A stretch of DNA of 64,000 nucleotides from Piscinibacterium candidicorallinum (GTDB lineage Bacteria > Pseudomonadota > Gammaproteobacteria > Burkholderiales > Burkholderiaceae_C): positions 3,038,001 through 3,102,000 of the forward strand of contig NZ_CP180191.1 of the NCBI RefSeq assembly GCF_047549485.1. The letters run 5' to 3'. The translations under genes and the position numbers were made by a program. The notes beneath the pieces are model-generated. The model made no database searches. It was not told where the DNA came from and saw nothing but the letters and a program-made list of their open reading frames with translations. This document shows positions 9,981 to 17,588 of the stretch, piece by piece (position 1 is the stretch's first letter; each line of letters begins with the position of its first letter).

Positions 9981-10082
9981 GGAGGTCGTCCTGCCCGGGT
10001 GGGCACAGCACAAAAGAAAAAGCGGCGGGGTGGATGCACTTCATCTGCACATCGCCACAACCCGGCCGCACGGCGTAGGCAA

Positions 10083-10088
10083 ATTATA
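10083..10088 (-). promoter_or_regulatory. Consensus -10 box for the decarboxylase gene
   Basis: A perfect TATAAT on the minus strand lies about 100 bases upstream of the decarboxylase start in the divergent intergenic region. No convincing -35 box is seen at 16-18 bases, so the promoter assignment is partial. Confidence 0.4.
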
Positions 10089-10164
10089 GGAACCGGTTCG
10101 ATGCAGCTTGCGTGACAGCAAGAATCGGAATGCATCATCCACGCCACACCGGTACGCTGCTTCC

Positions 10165-11001
10165 ATGACTCGCACCCATGACGACCGCACGTACGACGAA
10201 ATCGCCGGGGCGATCCGCTACATCGCCGCGCACTTCGACGAGCAGCCGGATCTGGCCACCCTGGCGCGCGAGGCCGGTTTGTCCGAGAGCCACTTCCAGC
10301 GCACCTTCAGTGAAGCCGTGGGCATCAGCCCAAAGCGCTTTACCGAACTGGTTACGCGCAACCATGCCCGGCAGTTGCTGGCGCGTGGCAACTCCCTGCT
10401 GGACACGACCTACGCCAGTGGCCTGTCCTCGCCCTCGCGCCTGCAGGATCTGTTCGTCAAGCTCGACGGCCTGACGCCGGCGCAGATCCGCCGCCTGGGC
10501 GAAGGACTCACGATCCAATGGGGTGTGTTCCAGACCCTGCTGGGCGCCACCGCCGCCGCCTGGACCGGCCAGGGTATCTGCCGGCTGGTGTTCGGCGAGG
10601 CGGCGCATCCCGAGGCATTCGAGCAGCACCTCGCTGGCGACTGGCCAGCCGCCCTGCTGCAGCGCGATGACGCCGCCATGGCGCAGCGCATGGCGCCAGC
10701 GCTGATGGGTGACGCGCGCCTGCCTGTGCATGTGCGCGGCACCAACTTCCAGGTGCAGGTCTGGCAGGCCCTGCTGTCCATCGCGGAAGGCGCGCTCACC
10801 ACCTACGGCTCAATCGCCCATCTGATCGGCCGGCCGAGCGCCTCGCGCGCCGTGGGCAATGCCGTGGGCGACAACCCCGTGAGTGTGCTGATCCCCTGCC
10901 ACCGCGTAATCCGCGAAAGCGGTGTGCTCGGCGGCTACGCCTGGGGGCTGGAGCGCAAGGTGCTGCTGCTGGGGCGCGAGTGGCAGAAAGTTGCAGCTTG
11001 A
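10165..11001 (+). CDS. Ada-like AraC HTH plus O6-alkylguanine-DNA alkyltransferase
   Basis: Fusion of 278 residues. The N-terminal 100 residues are an AraC-type double helix-turn-helix (LATLAREAGLSESHFQRTFS and a second HTH ending LDGLTPAQIRRLG). The C-terminal part is the methyltransferase with the active-site cysteine in IPCHRVI and the RAVGNAVGDNP motif. It removes alkyl groups from guanine onto the cysteine, which inactivates itself. E. coli Ada has an additional N-terminal zinc domain that takes methyl groups from phosphotriesters; that domain is absent here, so methylation-triggered activation of the classical type is not expected. Start at ATG 10165, preceded by the divergent promoter region. 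Confidence 0.88.
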   Translation: MTRTHDDRTYDEIAGAIRYIAAHFDEQPDLATLAREAGLSESHFQRTFSEAVGISPKRFTELVTRNHARQLLARGNSLLDTTYASGLSSPSRLQDLFVKLDGLTPAQIRRLGEGLTIQWGVFQTLLGATAAAWTGQGICRLVFGEAAHPEAFEQHLAGDWPAALLQRDDAAMAQRMAPALMGDARLPVHVRGTNFQVQVWQALLSIAEGALTTYGSIAHLIGRPSASRAVGNAVGDNPVSVLIPCHRVIRESGVLGGYAWGLERKVLLLGREWQKVAA

Positions 11002-11013
11002 CGCTCTCGAAGT

Positions 11014-11080
11014 GCTTTCCGCTTGTCCCATGCGGCTTTCGAGCCAGTTTGGCCTGAAAAGCCGCATGAATGCTGGATCT
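11014..11080 (-). repeat. 67-nt dispersed palindromic element, copy 2
   Basis: Inverted copy of the element at 1618-1684, 58 of 67 identical by hand count. The palindrome is more perfect here: outer arms ATGCGGCTTT and AAAGCCGCAT, inner arms GCCA and TGGC around AAC. It lies 12 bases after the Ada-like stop and ends 5 bases before the EamA GTG start, so it takes the place of the usual ribosome-binding region. Confidence 0.75.
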
Positions 11081-11085
11081 GAATA

Positions 11086-11994
11086 GTGCGATCGTCTGAC
11101 TGGGCCCGCCTGCTGCTGCTTGCCGCCATCTGGGGCGCCGCCTTTCTGTTCATGCGCATCGTCGCCCCGGTGCTGGGTGCGCTGCCGACGGCCTTCCTGC
11201 GCGTGCTGATCGCGGCGCTCGGGTTGATCGTGATTCTGGCGCTCATGCGGCAGGCTTGGCGCTTTGAAGGCCATGTCCGCCACGTGCTGCTGCTGGGCGC
11301 CATCAACTCCGGCATCCCCTTCGCGATGTACACGTTCGCGGCCAAATCCCTGCCCGCGGGCTACTCGGCCATTCTGAACGCCTGCACGCCGATGATGGGC
11401 GTGTTGATCGGTGCGGCCTTCTTCGGCGAGCGCGTCACGGCGGCCAAGCTGGGCGGCGTGGTGCTGGGCCTGCTCGGGGTGGCCGTGCTGACAGGCGCGG
11501 GGCCGGTGGCGCCAACGCCTGCGGTGCTGCTGGCCGCTGCTGCCTGCCTGCTTGCCACGGCCTGCTACGGGCTGGCCGGCTTTCTCACCCGGCGCTGGGC
11601 GCAGGGCATCGACAGCAAGGTGGTGGCCCTGGGTAGCCAATTCGGCGCGACGCTGCTGCTCGCCCCGTTGTTTGCCGTGCTCATGCTCACGGCACCGCTG
11701 GAGCCTTTGCGCGGGCAGTCCGGCGCCGTCTGGCTGGCACTGGTCGCGCTGGGTCTGGTGTGCACGGCCCTGGCCTACCTGCTCTATTTCCGCCTGATCA
11801 AGGACATCGGCCCGGTGAAATCGCTCACCGTCACCTTCCTGATCCCGCCCTTCGGTGTGCTCTGGGGTGTGCTGTTTCTGGACGAGCACCTGAACTGGGC
11901 GCACGCGGTTGGCGGCGCATTGATCGGCGCGGCGCTGTGGTTGATCCTGCGCCCGGCGCCCACTGCGCGGCCTACTTCCGGTTCAACTCGTTGA
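11086..11994 (+). CDS. EamA/DMT-family exporter
   Basis: Inner-membrane transporter of 302 residues with ten predicted hydrophobic helices arranged as two EamA repeats. The first begins LLLLAAIWGAAFLFMRI and the second LLAAAACLLATACYGLAGFL. Such proteins export metabolites or amino acids; the substrate is unknown. Translation probably starts at the GTG at 11086, which has no clear Shine-Dalgarno because a palindromic repeat lies directly upstream. The 3' end overlaps the convergent secreted-protein gene by 23 bases. Confidence 0.85.
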   Translation: MRSSDWARLLLLAAIWGAAFLFMRIVAPVLGALPTAFLRVLIAALGLIVILALMRQAWRFEGHVRHVLLLGAINSGIPFAMYTFAAKSLPAGYSAILNACTPMMGVLIGAAFFGERVTAAKLGGVVLGLLGVAVLTGAGPVAPTPAVLLAAAACLLATACYGLAGFLTRRWAQGIDSKVVALGSQFGATLLLAPLFAVLMLTAPLEPLRGQSGAVWLALVALGLVCTALAYLLYFRLIKDIGPVKSLTVTFLIPPFGVLWGVLFLDEHLNWAHAVGGALIGAALWLILRPAPTARPTSGSTR

Positions 11995-12538
11995 TGATCG
12001 ACCCCGGCGGCGTACCGGGGCCCTGCTTGCCGCCGCCGCAGACGGTCTGCGGAAACGGCGACCACAGGCCGAGATCCACGGTTTCGCACACCTCGCCCGT
12101 CACGGGGTCTTCGGTGCGCCGATAGCCCTGCTTGATGTTTGGTGCCGGCATGCGGCGGGCGATTCGCGCCTGCACGCTGTCGCCCGGCTCGGCCTGGCCC
12201 TCGATGATCACGCGCTCAAGCTGCTGGCTTGCGCGCTGGTCGCCACGCAGCGCGGCCTCCTGCAGAGTCAGGGCGCTGCGGGTGCGTTCAGCCTGCTGGC
12301 GTGCGCGCTCTCGCAGTTGCTCATTGCCACCCTTTCCCTCGATGAACCGATTGAGGTTGCCCAGCAACTGGGCTTCTGCGCTGCCCGGCGCGGGTGCATC
12401 CGGGTGGCTTCGTGGGGAAGCCGCTGCGCGGATGGCCTCACTGCGCACATCCGTCGCCGCTTGAGACTGCGCATGCCCGACCGACGCGACCGAGGCCAGC
12501 GCAGCCAGGGCGAGATACCGGAACACGACTCGGCTCAA
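11972..12538 (-). CDS. Hypothetical secreted protein with C-terminal Cys pair
   Basis: 188 residues of unknown function. A signal peptide ends near residue 23 (SVASVGHA). The middle is charged and probably helical (RERARQQAERTRSALTLQEAAL), and the C-terminus carries two cysteines (GEVCETVDLGLWSPFPQTVCGGG). The first codon is a TTG that overlaps the upstream gene's stop (TTGA); a GTG four codons in is an alternative. It is the last gene of a dcd-hypothetical-hypothetical set and overlaps the EamA gene tail to tail. Confidence 0.6.
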   Translation of the reverse strand: MSRVVFRYLALAALASVASVGHAQSQAATDVRSEAIRAAASPRSHPDAPAPGSAEAQLLGNLNRFIEGKGGNEQLRERARQQAERTRSALTLQEAALRGDQRASQQLERVIIEGQAEPGDSVQARIARRMPAPNIKQGYRRTEDPVTGEVCETVDLGLWSPFPQTVCGGGKQGPGTPPGSIINELNRK

Positions 12539-13146
12539 CGCAGCGGGCTGCGCAACATCGGGTTGGGGTTCGGATCGATCACCACGCAGCAGGCCGGGCC
12601 GGCACAGTCACGCACGCACTCCTTGCGTTTGCCGCCAGGCAGGCTCTCCACCGTGACCACGGTGCCGTCCGGGCGGGTGAGCACGTTGCCGATCTGTTGT
12701 GTGGGGTTGTTGACCGTCCGATCACCCTCCACCACCACGCGGCCGGGCTGCCCCGGCGCGGCAGGCTTGCCCGTGTTGATACCGCGCTGTGCGTTCACCT
12801 TGGCACGCTCGGCAGGATCGACCGGCAGCTTCTCCACATCGGGCTGCAGCGCTTCCTCCATGCTGCGCGGCGGGCGCGGCGGCACCGGCGCCACCACGGG
12901 CGGCCGCTCCGCCGGAGGGGTGACCGCGCCGCCGGCGGCGGGCGTGTCCTTGCCACGCAGCTGGTTCACATTAGGCGGGGGCACATTCGGCCCCTTGCGC
13001 GCGGGCTCAGCAGTTTGTGCTGCCGGCGTCTTGGTCAGGTCGGGCGGGGTGGGGTCAGGTTTGGGGGTGGTCTGGGCCGACGCGGCGCCTGCCAGGCCGA
13101 TCAGACCGATTACCAGCAGCTGCCGGCCTGTGCGTGCAAACAACAT
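12535..13146 (-). CDS. Hypothetical secreted Pro-rich protein with C-terminal Cys cluster
   Basis: 203 residues, unrecognised. The signal peptide is MLFARTGRQLLVIGLIGLAG then AASA. A Pro/Thr/Ala-rich linker (about 25-110) leads to a short folded-looking C-terminus with VVTVESLPGGKRKECVRDC and a further ACC before VIDPNPNP. The start at 13146 is preceded by GAGGAG at 6 bases spacing; another ATG at 13167 overlaps the dcd stop (ATGA). Both this gene and the next encode exported proteins with C-terminal cysteines, which suggests they work together in the periplasm or on the cell surface (inference). Confidence 0.6.
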   Translation of the reverse strand: MLFARTGRQLLVIGLIGLAGAASAQTTPKPDPTPPDLTKTPAAQTAEPARKGPNVPPPNVNQLRGKDTPAAGGAVTPPAERPPVVAPVPPRPPRSMEEALQPDVEKLPVDPAERAKVNAQRGINTGKPAAPGQPGRVVVEGDRTVNNPTQQIGNVLTRPDGTVVTVESLPGGKRKECVRDCAGPACCVVIDPNPNPMLRSPLR

Positions 13147-13166
13147 GGTCATCTCCTCGCGGCGCA

Positions 13167-13736
13167 TCAGGTCTTGGGCAGTGTCACGCCGCGCTGACCC
13201 TGGTACTTGCCGCCACGATCCTTGTAGCTCGTTTCGCAGACTTCGTCGCTCTCAAAGAACAACACCTGTGCACAGCCTTCTCCGGCATAGATCTTGGCGG
13301 GCAGCGGCGTGGTGTTGGAGAACTCGAGCGTCACATAGCCTTCCCATTCCGGCTCGAAGGGCGTGACGTTGACGATGATGCCGCAGCGCGCATACGTGCT
13401 CTTGCCCAGGCAGATGGTCAGTACGCTGCGCGGGATGCGGAAGTACTCCACCGTGCGCGCCAGCGCAAAGCTGTTGGGCGGGATGATGCAGACATCGCCC
13501 TTGAAGTCGACGAAGCTCTTCTCGTCGAAGTTCTTGGGGTCGACGATGGTGCTGTTGATGTTGGTGAAGATCTTGAATTCGTCCGCGCAGCGGATGTCAT
13601 AGCCATAGCTGGACGTGCCGTAGCTGACGATGCGGTGCCCGTCGGCCGCGTGGCGCACCTGCCCCGGCTCGAAGGGTTCGATCATGCCGTGCTGTTCGGC
13701 CATGCGGCGGATCCACTTGTCGCTCTTGATGCTCAT
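13167..13736 (-). CDS. dcd: dCTP deaminase
   Basis: Converts dCTP to dUTP, the precursor for dTTP, in the cytoplasm. The 189 residues match the usual length of the trimeric enzyme (about 188-193). Visible are IRRMAEQHGMIEPFEP, the nucleotide-binding GKSTYARCGI, the catalytic-Glu region GYVTLEFSNTTPLPAKIYAGE and the C-terminal KYQGQRGVTLP that closes over the triphosphate. Upstream is the 190-base divergent region towards the redoxin gene. The stop overlaps a possible start of the next gene. Confidence 0.97.
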   Translation of the reverse strand: MSIKSDKWIRRMAEQHGMIEPFEPGQVRHAADGHRIVSYGTSSYGYDIRCADEFKIFTNINSTIVDPKNFDEKSFVDFKGDVCIIPPNSFALARTVEYFRIPRSVLTICLGKSTYARCGIIVNVTPFEPEWEGYVTLEFSNTTPLPAKIYAGEGCAQVLFFESDEVCETSYKDRGGKYQGQRGVTLPKT

Positions 13737-13817
13737 GCGCGAAGGTCGCTTTCTTCGAGTGCGGGATGAATCTGGTCTGGCGCCAGAAAGCCGCGGGATT
13801 GTAGGTGTTATCCCCGA

Positions 13818-13910
13818 GGGGTCAGCTGTGACGCCGGGGAACCTCGCTCGGTGTAATTCAGCTTCACGCGAGCGTGATTCGTGCCCTGCGAGCTACACGC
13901 GGCTGACCCC
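13818..13910. repeat. Inverted repeat with internal hairpins in the dcd/redoxin intergenic region
   Basis: Perfect 9-bp arms GGGGTCAGC (13818-13826) and GCTGACCCC (13902-13910) are 75 bases apart. Within are CACGC-GA-GCGTG (13865-13876) and, overlapping the left arm, CCCC-GA-GGGG (13812-13821). It ends 16 bases before the redoxin start. It could be a structured 5' leader or a regulator site; the remainder of 13737-13926 shows no gene. Confidence 0.4.
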
Positions 13911-13926
13911 ATACGGAGTTCTCCTC

Positions 13927-14529
13927 ATGCGCATCATTTCTGCCCTCTTGCTAGCTGCCACTGCTGGCCTGCTTGCCCCAACTGCCTCGGCCAATGTCGA
14001 CCCCGGCCAGGCGGCCCCTGCCTTCACCCTCAAGGACGTGAATGGCAAGGACATCAGCCTCGCCCAGTTCAAGGGCAAGACCGTGGTGCTGGAGTGGAAC
14101 AACCCCAAGTGCCCCTTCATCGTGAAGCACTATGTCTCCGGCAACATGCAGGACCTTCAGCGCAGCGCCGGCAAGGACGTCGTGTGGCTGGCCATCAATT
14201 CCACCAACCCGAAGAGCAGCGACTTCATGAGCGCCGCCGATCTGGGCAAGTGGCTGGGCGAGCAGAAGAGCCAGCCCACGGCCTATTTGCTGGATCCGGA
14301 CGGCAAGGTCGGCCAGGCCTATGGCGCCAAGACCACCCCGCACATGTTCGTCATCAACGCCCAAGGCACCGTGGTCTATGACGGCGCCATCGACGACAAG
14401 CGCAACGCCCGCCCTGAGGACGCCAAGACTGCGAACAACTTCGTTCGCGCCGCGCTGACGGACGTCGCTGCGGGCCGCGCCGTGGCGAACGCCACCAACC
14501 AGCCCTACGGCTGCAGCGTCAAGTACTGA
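13927..14529 (+). CDS. Exported redoxin/thioredoxin-fold protein
   Basis: Periplasmic thioredoxin-fold protein of 200 residues with a Sec signal peptide (first 22-24 residues, ending TASAN). It has the AhpC/TSA-redoxin layout: GQAAPAFTLKDVNGKDISL, a single active-site-like Cys in NPKCPFIVKHYVSG, and TTPHMFVINAQGTVVYDGAIDD. There is no CXXC, so this is peroxiredoxin-like rather than a disulfide oxidoreductase. A second Cys lies near the C-terminus (PYGCSVKY), a tail seen in related thioredoxin-family proteins. Start ATG 13927 with GGAG about 8 bases before. Confidence 0.85.
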   Translation: MRIISALLLAATAGLLAPTASANVDPGQAAPAFTLKDVNGKDISLAQFKGKTVVLEWNNPKCPFIVKHYVSGNMQDLQRSAGKDVVWLAINSTNPKSSDFMSAADLGKWLGEQKSQPTAYLLDPDGKVGQAYGAKTTPHMFVINAQGTVVYDGAIDDKRNARPEDAKTANNFVRAALTDVAAGRAVANATNQPYGCSVKY

Positions 14530-14553
14530 TGCACCCCAGGCCCGCGGCGCCGC

Positions 14554-16500
14554 TCAGTGCGTCGCGGGCATCGCCTCGACGAGTCGCCCGGTGTAGGGGC
14601 GCCGTGCCTCGGCCACCTTGCGCACCAGGCGGATCAAGTCCTCGGGCTTGAAGGGCTTGGTCAGATATTCGTCCATGCCCGCCGTCAGGGCCTTGTCGCG
14701 CTCACCGTACATGGCGTCGGCCGTCATCGCAATGATGGGCAGGCGCCCCGCAGCAGCAGCAGCAGGAGCGGTACTTCGAGCGGCCTCGCGCGCCTCGATG
14801 AGGCGGATCGCCCGTGTGGCCTCAAAGCCATCCATGTTCGGCATGTGGATGTCCATCAGTACGGCATCGAAGTGGTCGGTGCCGCGCTCCACGACTTCGC
14901 GCACGGCCTGCAGCCCGTTGACCACCGACAGACACTCGCCACCCGCCAGGGCAATCACGCCCTCGGCCACTGCGCGGTTGACCGCGTTGTCTTCCACCAG
15001 CAGTACGCGGTAGCCGTTCAGTTCGGTGGCGGGCGCAGCCGTGCCGATGTCGCCCGCCGTGAGGGTGTCCTGCTCGGCCAGGGGCAAGCTGAGTTCGAAG
15101 AAGAACTCGCTGCCCACGCCGGGTTCGCTGCGCACGCCCAGCTCGCCGCCCATGCGCTGCACCAGTTGCTCGGAAATGCTCAGACCGAGACCCGCGCCAC
15201 CCTGTGACCGACGCACACTGCGGTCAACCTGCTCGAACGGCCGAAAGATGGTGTTCAACGCTGCGGCGGAGATCCCGATCCCGGTGTCCTTGACTTCGAA
15301 GCGCACGCGAACCGCCTCCTGCGCAAAGCCCTGCTGAGACAGATCCAGCGCCACCGAACCGCTGTTCGTGAACTTGATGGCGTTGCCCACGAGATTCATG
15401 AGTACCTGCCGCATGCGCAAGGGGTCTGCCATGACCGCAGGCAACGTGGCGGGCCAATGCCCTGCAAGCTTCAGACTCTTGCGGTCCGCCTCGGCACGAA
15501 ACGCCTGACACACCTGCTCGGCAATCTCGTCCAGACGCACGGGCACCGATTCGATCGCGATCCGGCCGGACTCGCTCTTGGTGACATCAAGCACATCGTT
15601 CAGGATCGCGAGCAGGCTCTCTGCCGACTGCTGGGCCATGCTGAGGTGTCGCCGTTGATCCTCGCGCAGCGGGCCGGCAAGCACCAGGCCCGTCATGCCG
15701 ATCACGCCGTTGAGCGGCGTGCGAACCTCATGGCTCATCTGTGCGAGGAATGCAGTCTTGGCCAGTGTGGCTTCTTCTGCGGCGTTGCGCGCCTCGGACA
15801 GTGCGCTCTGAGTACGACGGTGGCGTTCCGCCTCCTCACGCAGCGCCTCGTTCTGCGCAACGAGGCGGGCGTTGAGGCGCTCCTGATTGGCGGCGGCCTG
15901 TTCCCGCTCCAGGCGTAGCCGCACCGACTGCACCAGCACCCGGTTCACATAGGTGCAGGATCGGTGCAGGACAAACACGAGGAATGCGGTCAACGCTGTC
16001 AGACTCCAGCCCAGCTCGCCGCCCAGCACGATGAAGCCCACCAGCACCGGTGCCAGTACGCCGACCATGAAGACCTGATAGATCCGCGCATCGGCCGCAA
16101 GCATGGCCAGCCCGCCCGCCGACATGCCCACCAGCAAGGTCATGACGGCCAGCTTGGTGGTGAGATCCGCCCAGATCACCGCAGAAATGCCCAGCAGACA
16201 CCACAGCAGCGCGTTGATCAGAACGCCTATGCGCAAGTGCGCAAGCCACTCGGGAGATTCAAGACGCTCGGGGGTTTGCTGATACTGCCGCAAGCGCCAC
16301 GCGCGCCATACGGTGTTGATCAAGACCGCGGCCAGCCAGGCTGCGATGAGCGCCAGCGGCACGGTATTGCGCAGCAGCCACGCGAAGAGCAGCGCAGCAA
16401 GCACGACAGCCGCCTGTCCGAGGGGTGCACCTCGGTACAGCAGCCGCACCAGCTCGGATTCGAGCCGTGCACCGGGTTCGTCCTGCAGCTCCGCAGACAT
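14554..16500 (-). CDS. Hybrid sensor histidine kinase/response regulator
   Basis: Membrane hybrid kinase of 648 residues from the ATG at 16500, which has a strong GGAGG just upstream. The N-terminal 190 residues contain about six hydrophobic helices with hardly any periplasmic domain, so the signal is probably membrane-borne or cytoplasmic. A coiled coil follows, then the H-box MSHEVRTPLNGVIGMTG, N-box NLVGNAIKFTNSG, DTGIGIS and GAGLGLSISEQLVQRMGG. The C-terminal receiver has RVLLVEDNAVNRAVAEG, phospho-Asp in VLMDIHMPNMDG and Lys in YLTKPFKPEDL. No HPt domain is seen. It may be transcribed from the msbA operon. Confidence 0.9.
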   Translation of the reverse strand: MSAELQDEPGARLESELVRLLYRGAPLGQAAVVLAALLFAWLLRNTVPLALIAAWLAAVLINTVWRAWRLRQYQQTPERLESPEWLAHLRIGVLINALLWCLLGISAVIWADLTTKLAVMTLLVGMSAGGLAMLAADARIYQVFMVGVLAPVLVGFIVLGGELGWSLTALTAFLVFVLHRSCTYVNRVLVQSVRLRLEREQAAANQERLNARLVAQNEALREEAERHRRTQSALSEARNAAEEATLAKTAFLAQMSHEVRTPLNGVIGMTGLVLAGPLREDQRRHLSMAQQSAESLLAILNDVLDVTKSESGRIAIESVPVRLDEIAEQVCQAFRAEADRKSLKLAGHWPATLPAVMADPLRMRQVLMNLVGNAIKFTNSGSVALDLSQQGFAQEAVRVRFEVKDTGIGISAAALNTIFRPFEQVDRSVRRSQGGAGLGLSISEQLVQRMGGELGVRSEPGVGSEFFFELSLPLAEQDTLTAGDIGTAAPATELNGYRVLLVEDNAVNRAVAEGVIALAGGECLSVVNGLQAVREVVERGTDHFDAVLMDIHMPNMDGFEATRAIRLIEAREAARSTAPAAAAAGRLPIIAMTADAMYGERDKALTAGMDEYLTKPFKPEDLIRLVRKVAEARRPYTGRLVEAMPATH

Positions 16501-16685
16501 GCCCCCTCCGGGTCGGTGGCGGGCTTCGGGTGCCGCCGACATCTGCGTGCCGCACAACCACCCGGAAGGCCACATGTGCAATCGATCTTAGCCCTGCGAT
16601 TTCCGCAGGCAAGCCCCTGATCGGCGTATGCATTGACGGTCCGGCATCCGCGCGCTGGCCTCATGCGGCCGGACGACGCAGCGCC

Positions 16686-17585
16686 TCAGCCGCTTTGGGC
16701 AAGCAGCCGGATCTCGAGCCGCACGGCACGCGGCCCTGCAGCCGGGGGCCGTTCGGGTACCCACACGGCGCGCAAACTCTGCGGCGCGAGACGCCGGCCG
16801 TTGCTCGTGGTCTGGCTGCGCCATCGCACGCCGCCGGCTTGCGCCGACACCTGGGGTGTAACGCCGGGCTCGATGAAGTCTTCCCGGTCAAAGAAAAGTT
16901 CGCCCGCGCCGGTCAGGGCCTGGGGTAGCTTGAGTACGACATCGATGCCACGGCCTGCTACCTCAAAGCGCGCTTCACCGCTGGCACCATCCACCGGTCG
17001 CGGCAGGCGCGACCGGGCATCTGCAAAGCGAGCCGCTGCCGGCCCTGGGGCCGGCGCCTCACTGCGTACTGGCAGGCTGATCGAGAGCTCGGCGGCCTCG
17101 GGAATACAGGACTCCTTGCAGACCAGCCAGTCGGCCGACAACTTGATGGTCAGGTCCGTGCCCGGCTTGAGACTGCGATCCGGAAACGCGAGCACCGGCA
17201 ACAGATGCAGGCCTTCGTAGCCGTAGGACGCGAGCCGGCCCACTGGGTAGCGATAAGGGTGCGGCCACTCGATCTCGCCCACGCGCAGACCAGCCGGAAG
17301 TGTCCAAGCGAAGGTGGGCGGGATACCGGCATCGCCCGGGTTCTTCCAATACGTGTGCCACTTCTCGTCATGCAGCATGGACAGGCCGAGCCAGAACGGC
17401 CGACCCGGCTGCACGCTGGCGACCTCTGCCATGAGTTCAACGGCTACATGCCCGGGCTTGGCGCGGCTGACCGACTTGCCGGCCGGGCTTTGTGCCCACA
17501 CCGCAGTCGAGGGCAACGCAGCCAAGCCGCAGGCCGCCAGCAGCATTCGGCGGCGAGTGGCATCGGTCAGGCGATCAGCAGACAT
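16686..17585 (-). CDS. Solitary DsbD N-terminal-type exported domain
   Basis: 299 residues matching the periplasmic N-terminal part of DsbD/ScsB-type thiol:disulfide reductases (DsbD_N pattern: PGRPFWLGLSMLHDEKWHTY, WKNPGDAGIPP, WPHPYRYPVG, SYGYEGLHLLPV). A cysteine pair is in WLVCKESCIPEAAEL. The N-terminus has TRRRMLLAACGLAALP, a signal peptide with a possible twin-arginine element. The membrane domain and C-terminal thioredoxin that normally follow are missing: the frame stops at 16686 and the next 186 bases encode nothing similar. It starts 3 bases after the msbA stop, so it is co-transcribed. It is either a genuine stand-alone partner or a truncated relic. Confidence 0.75.
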   Translation of the reverse strand: MSADRLTDATRRRMLLAACGLAALPSTAVWAQSPAGKSVSRAKPGHVAVELMAEVASVQPGRPFWLGLSMLHDEKWHTYWKNPGDAGIPPTFAWTLPAGLRVGEIEWPHPYRYPVGRLASYGYEGLHLLPVLAFPDRSLKPGTDLTIKLSADWLVCKESCIPEAAELSISLPVRSEAPAPGPAAARFADARSRLPRPVDGASGEARFEVAGRGIDVVLKLPQALTGAGELFFDREDFIEPGVTPQVSAQAGGVRWRSQTTSNGRRLAPQSLRAVWVPERPPAAGPRAVRLEIRLLAQSG

Positions 17586-17588
17586 CGC

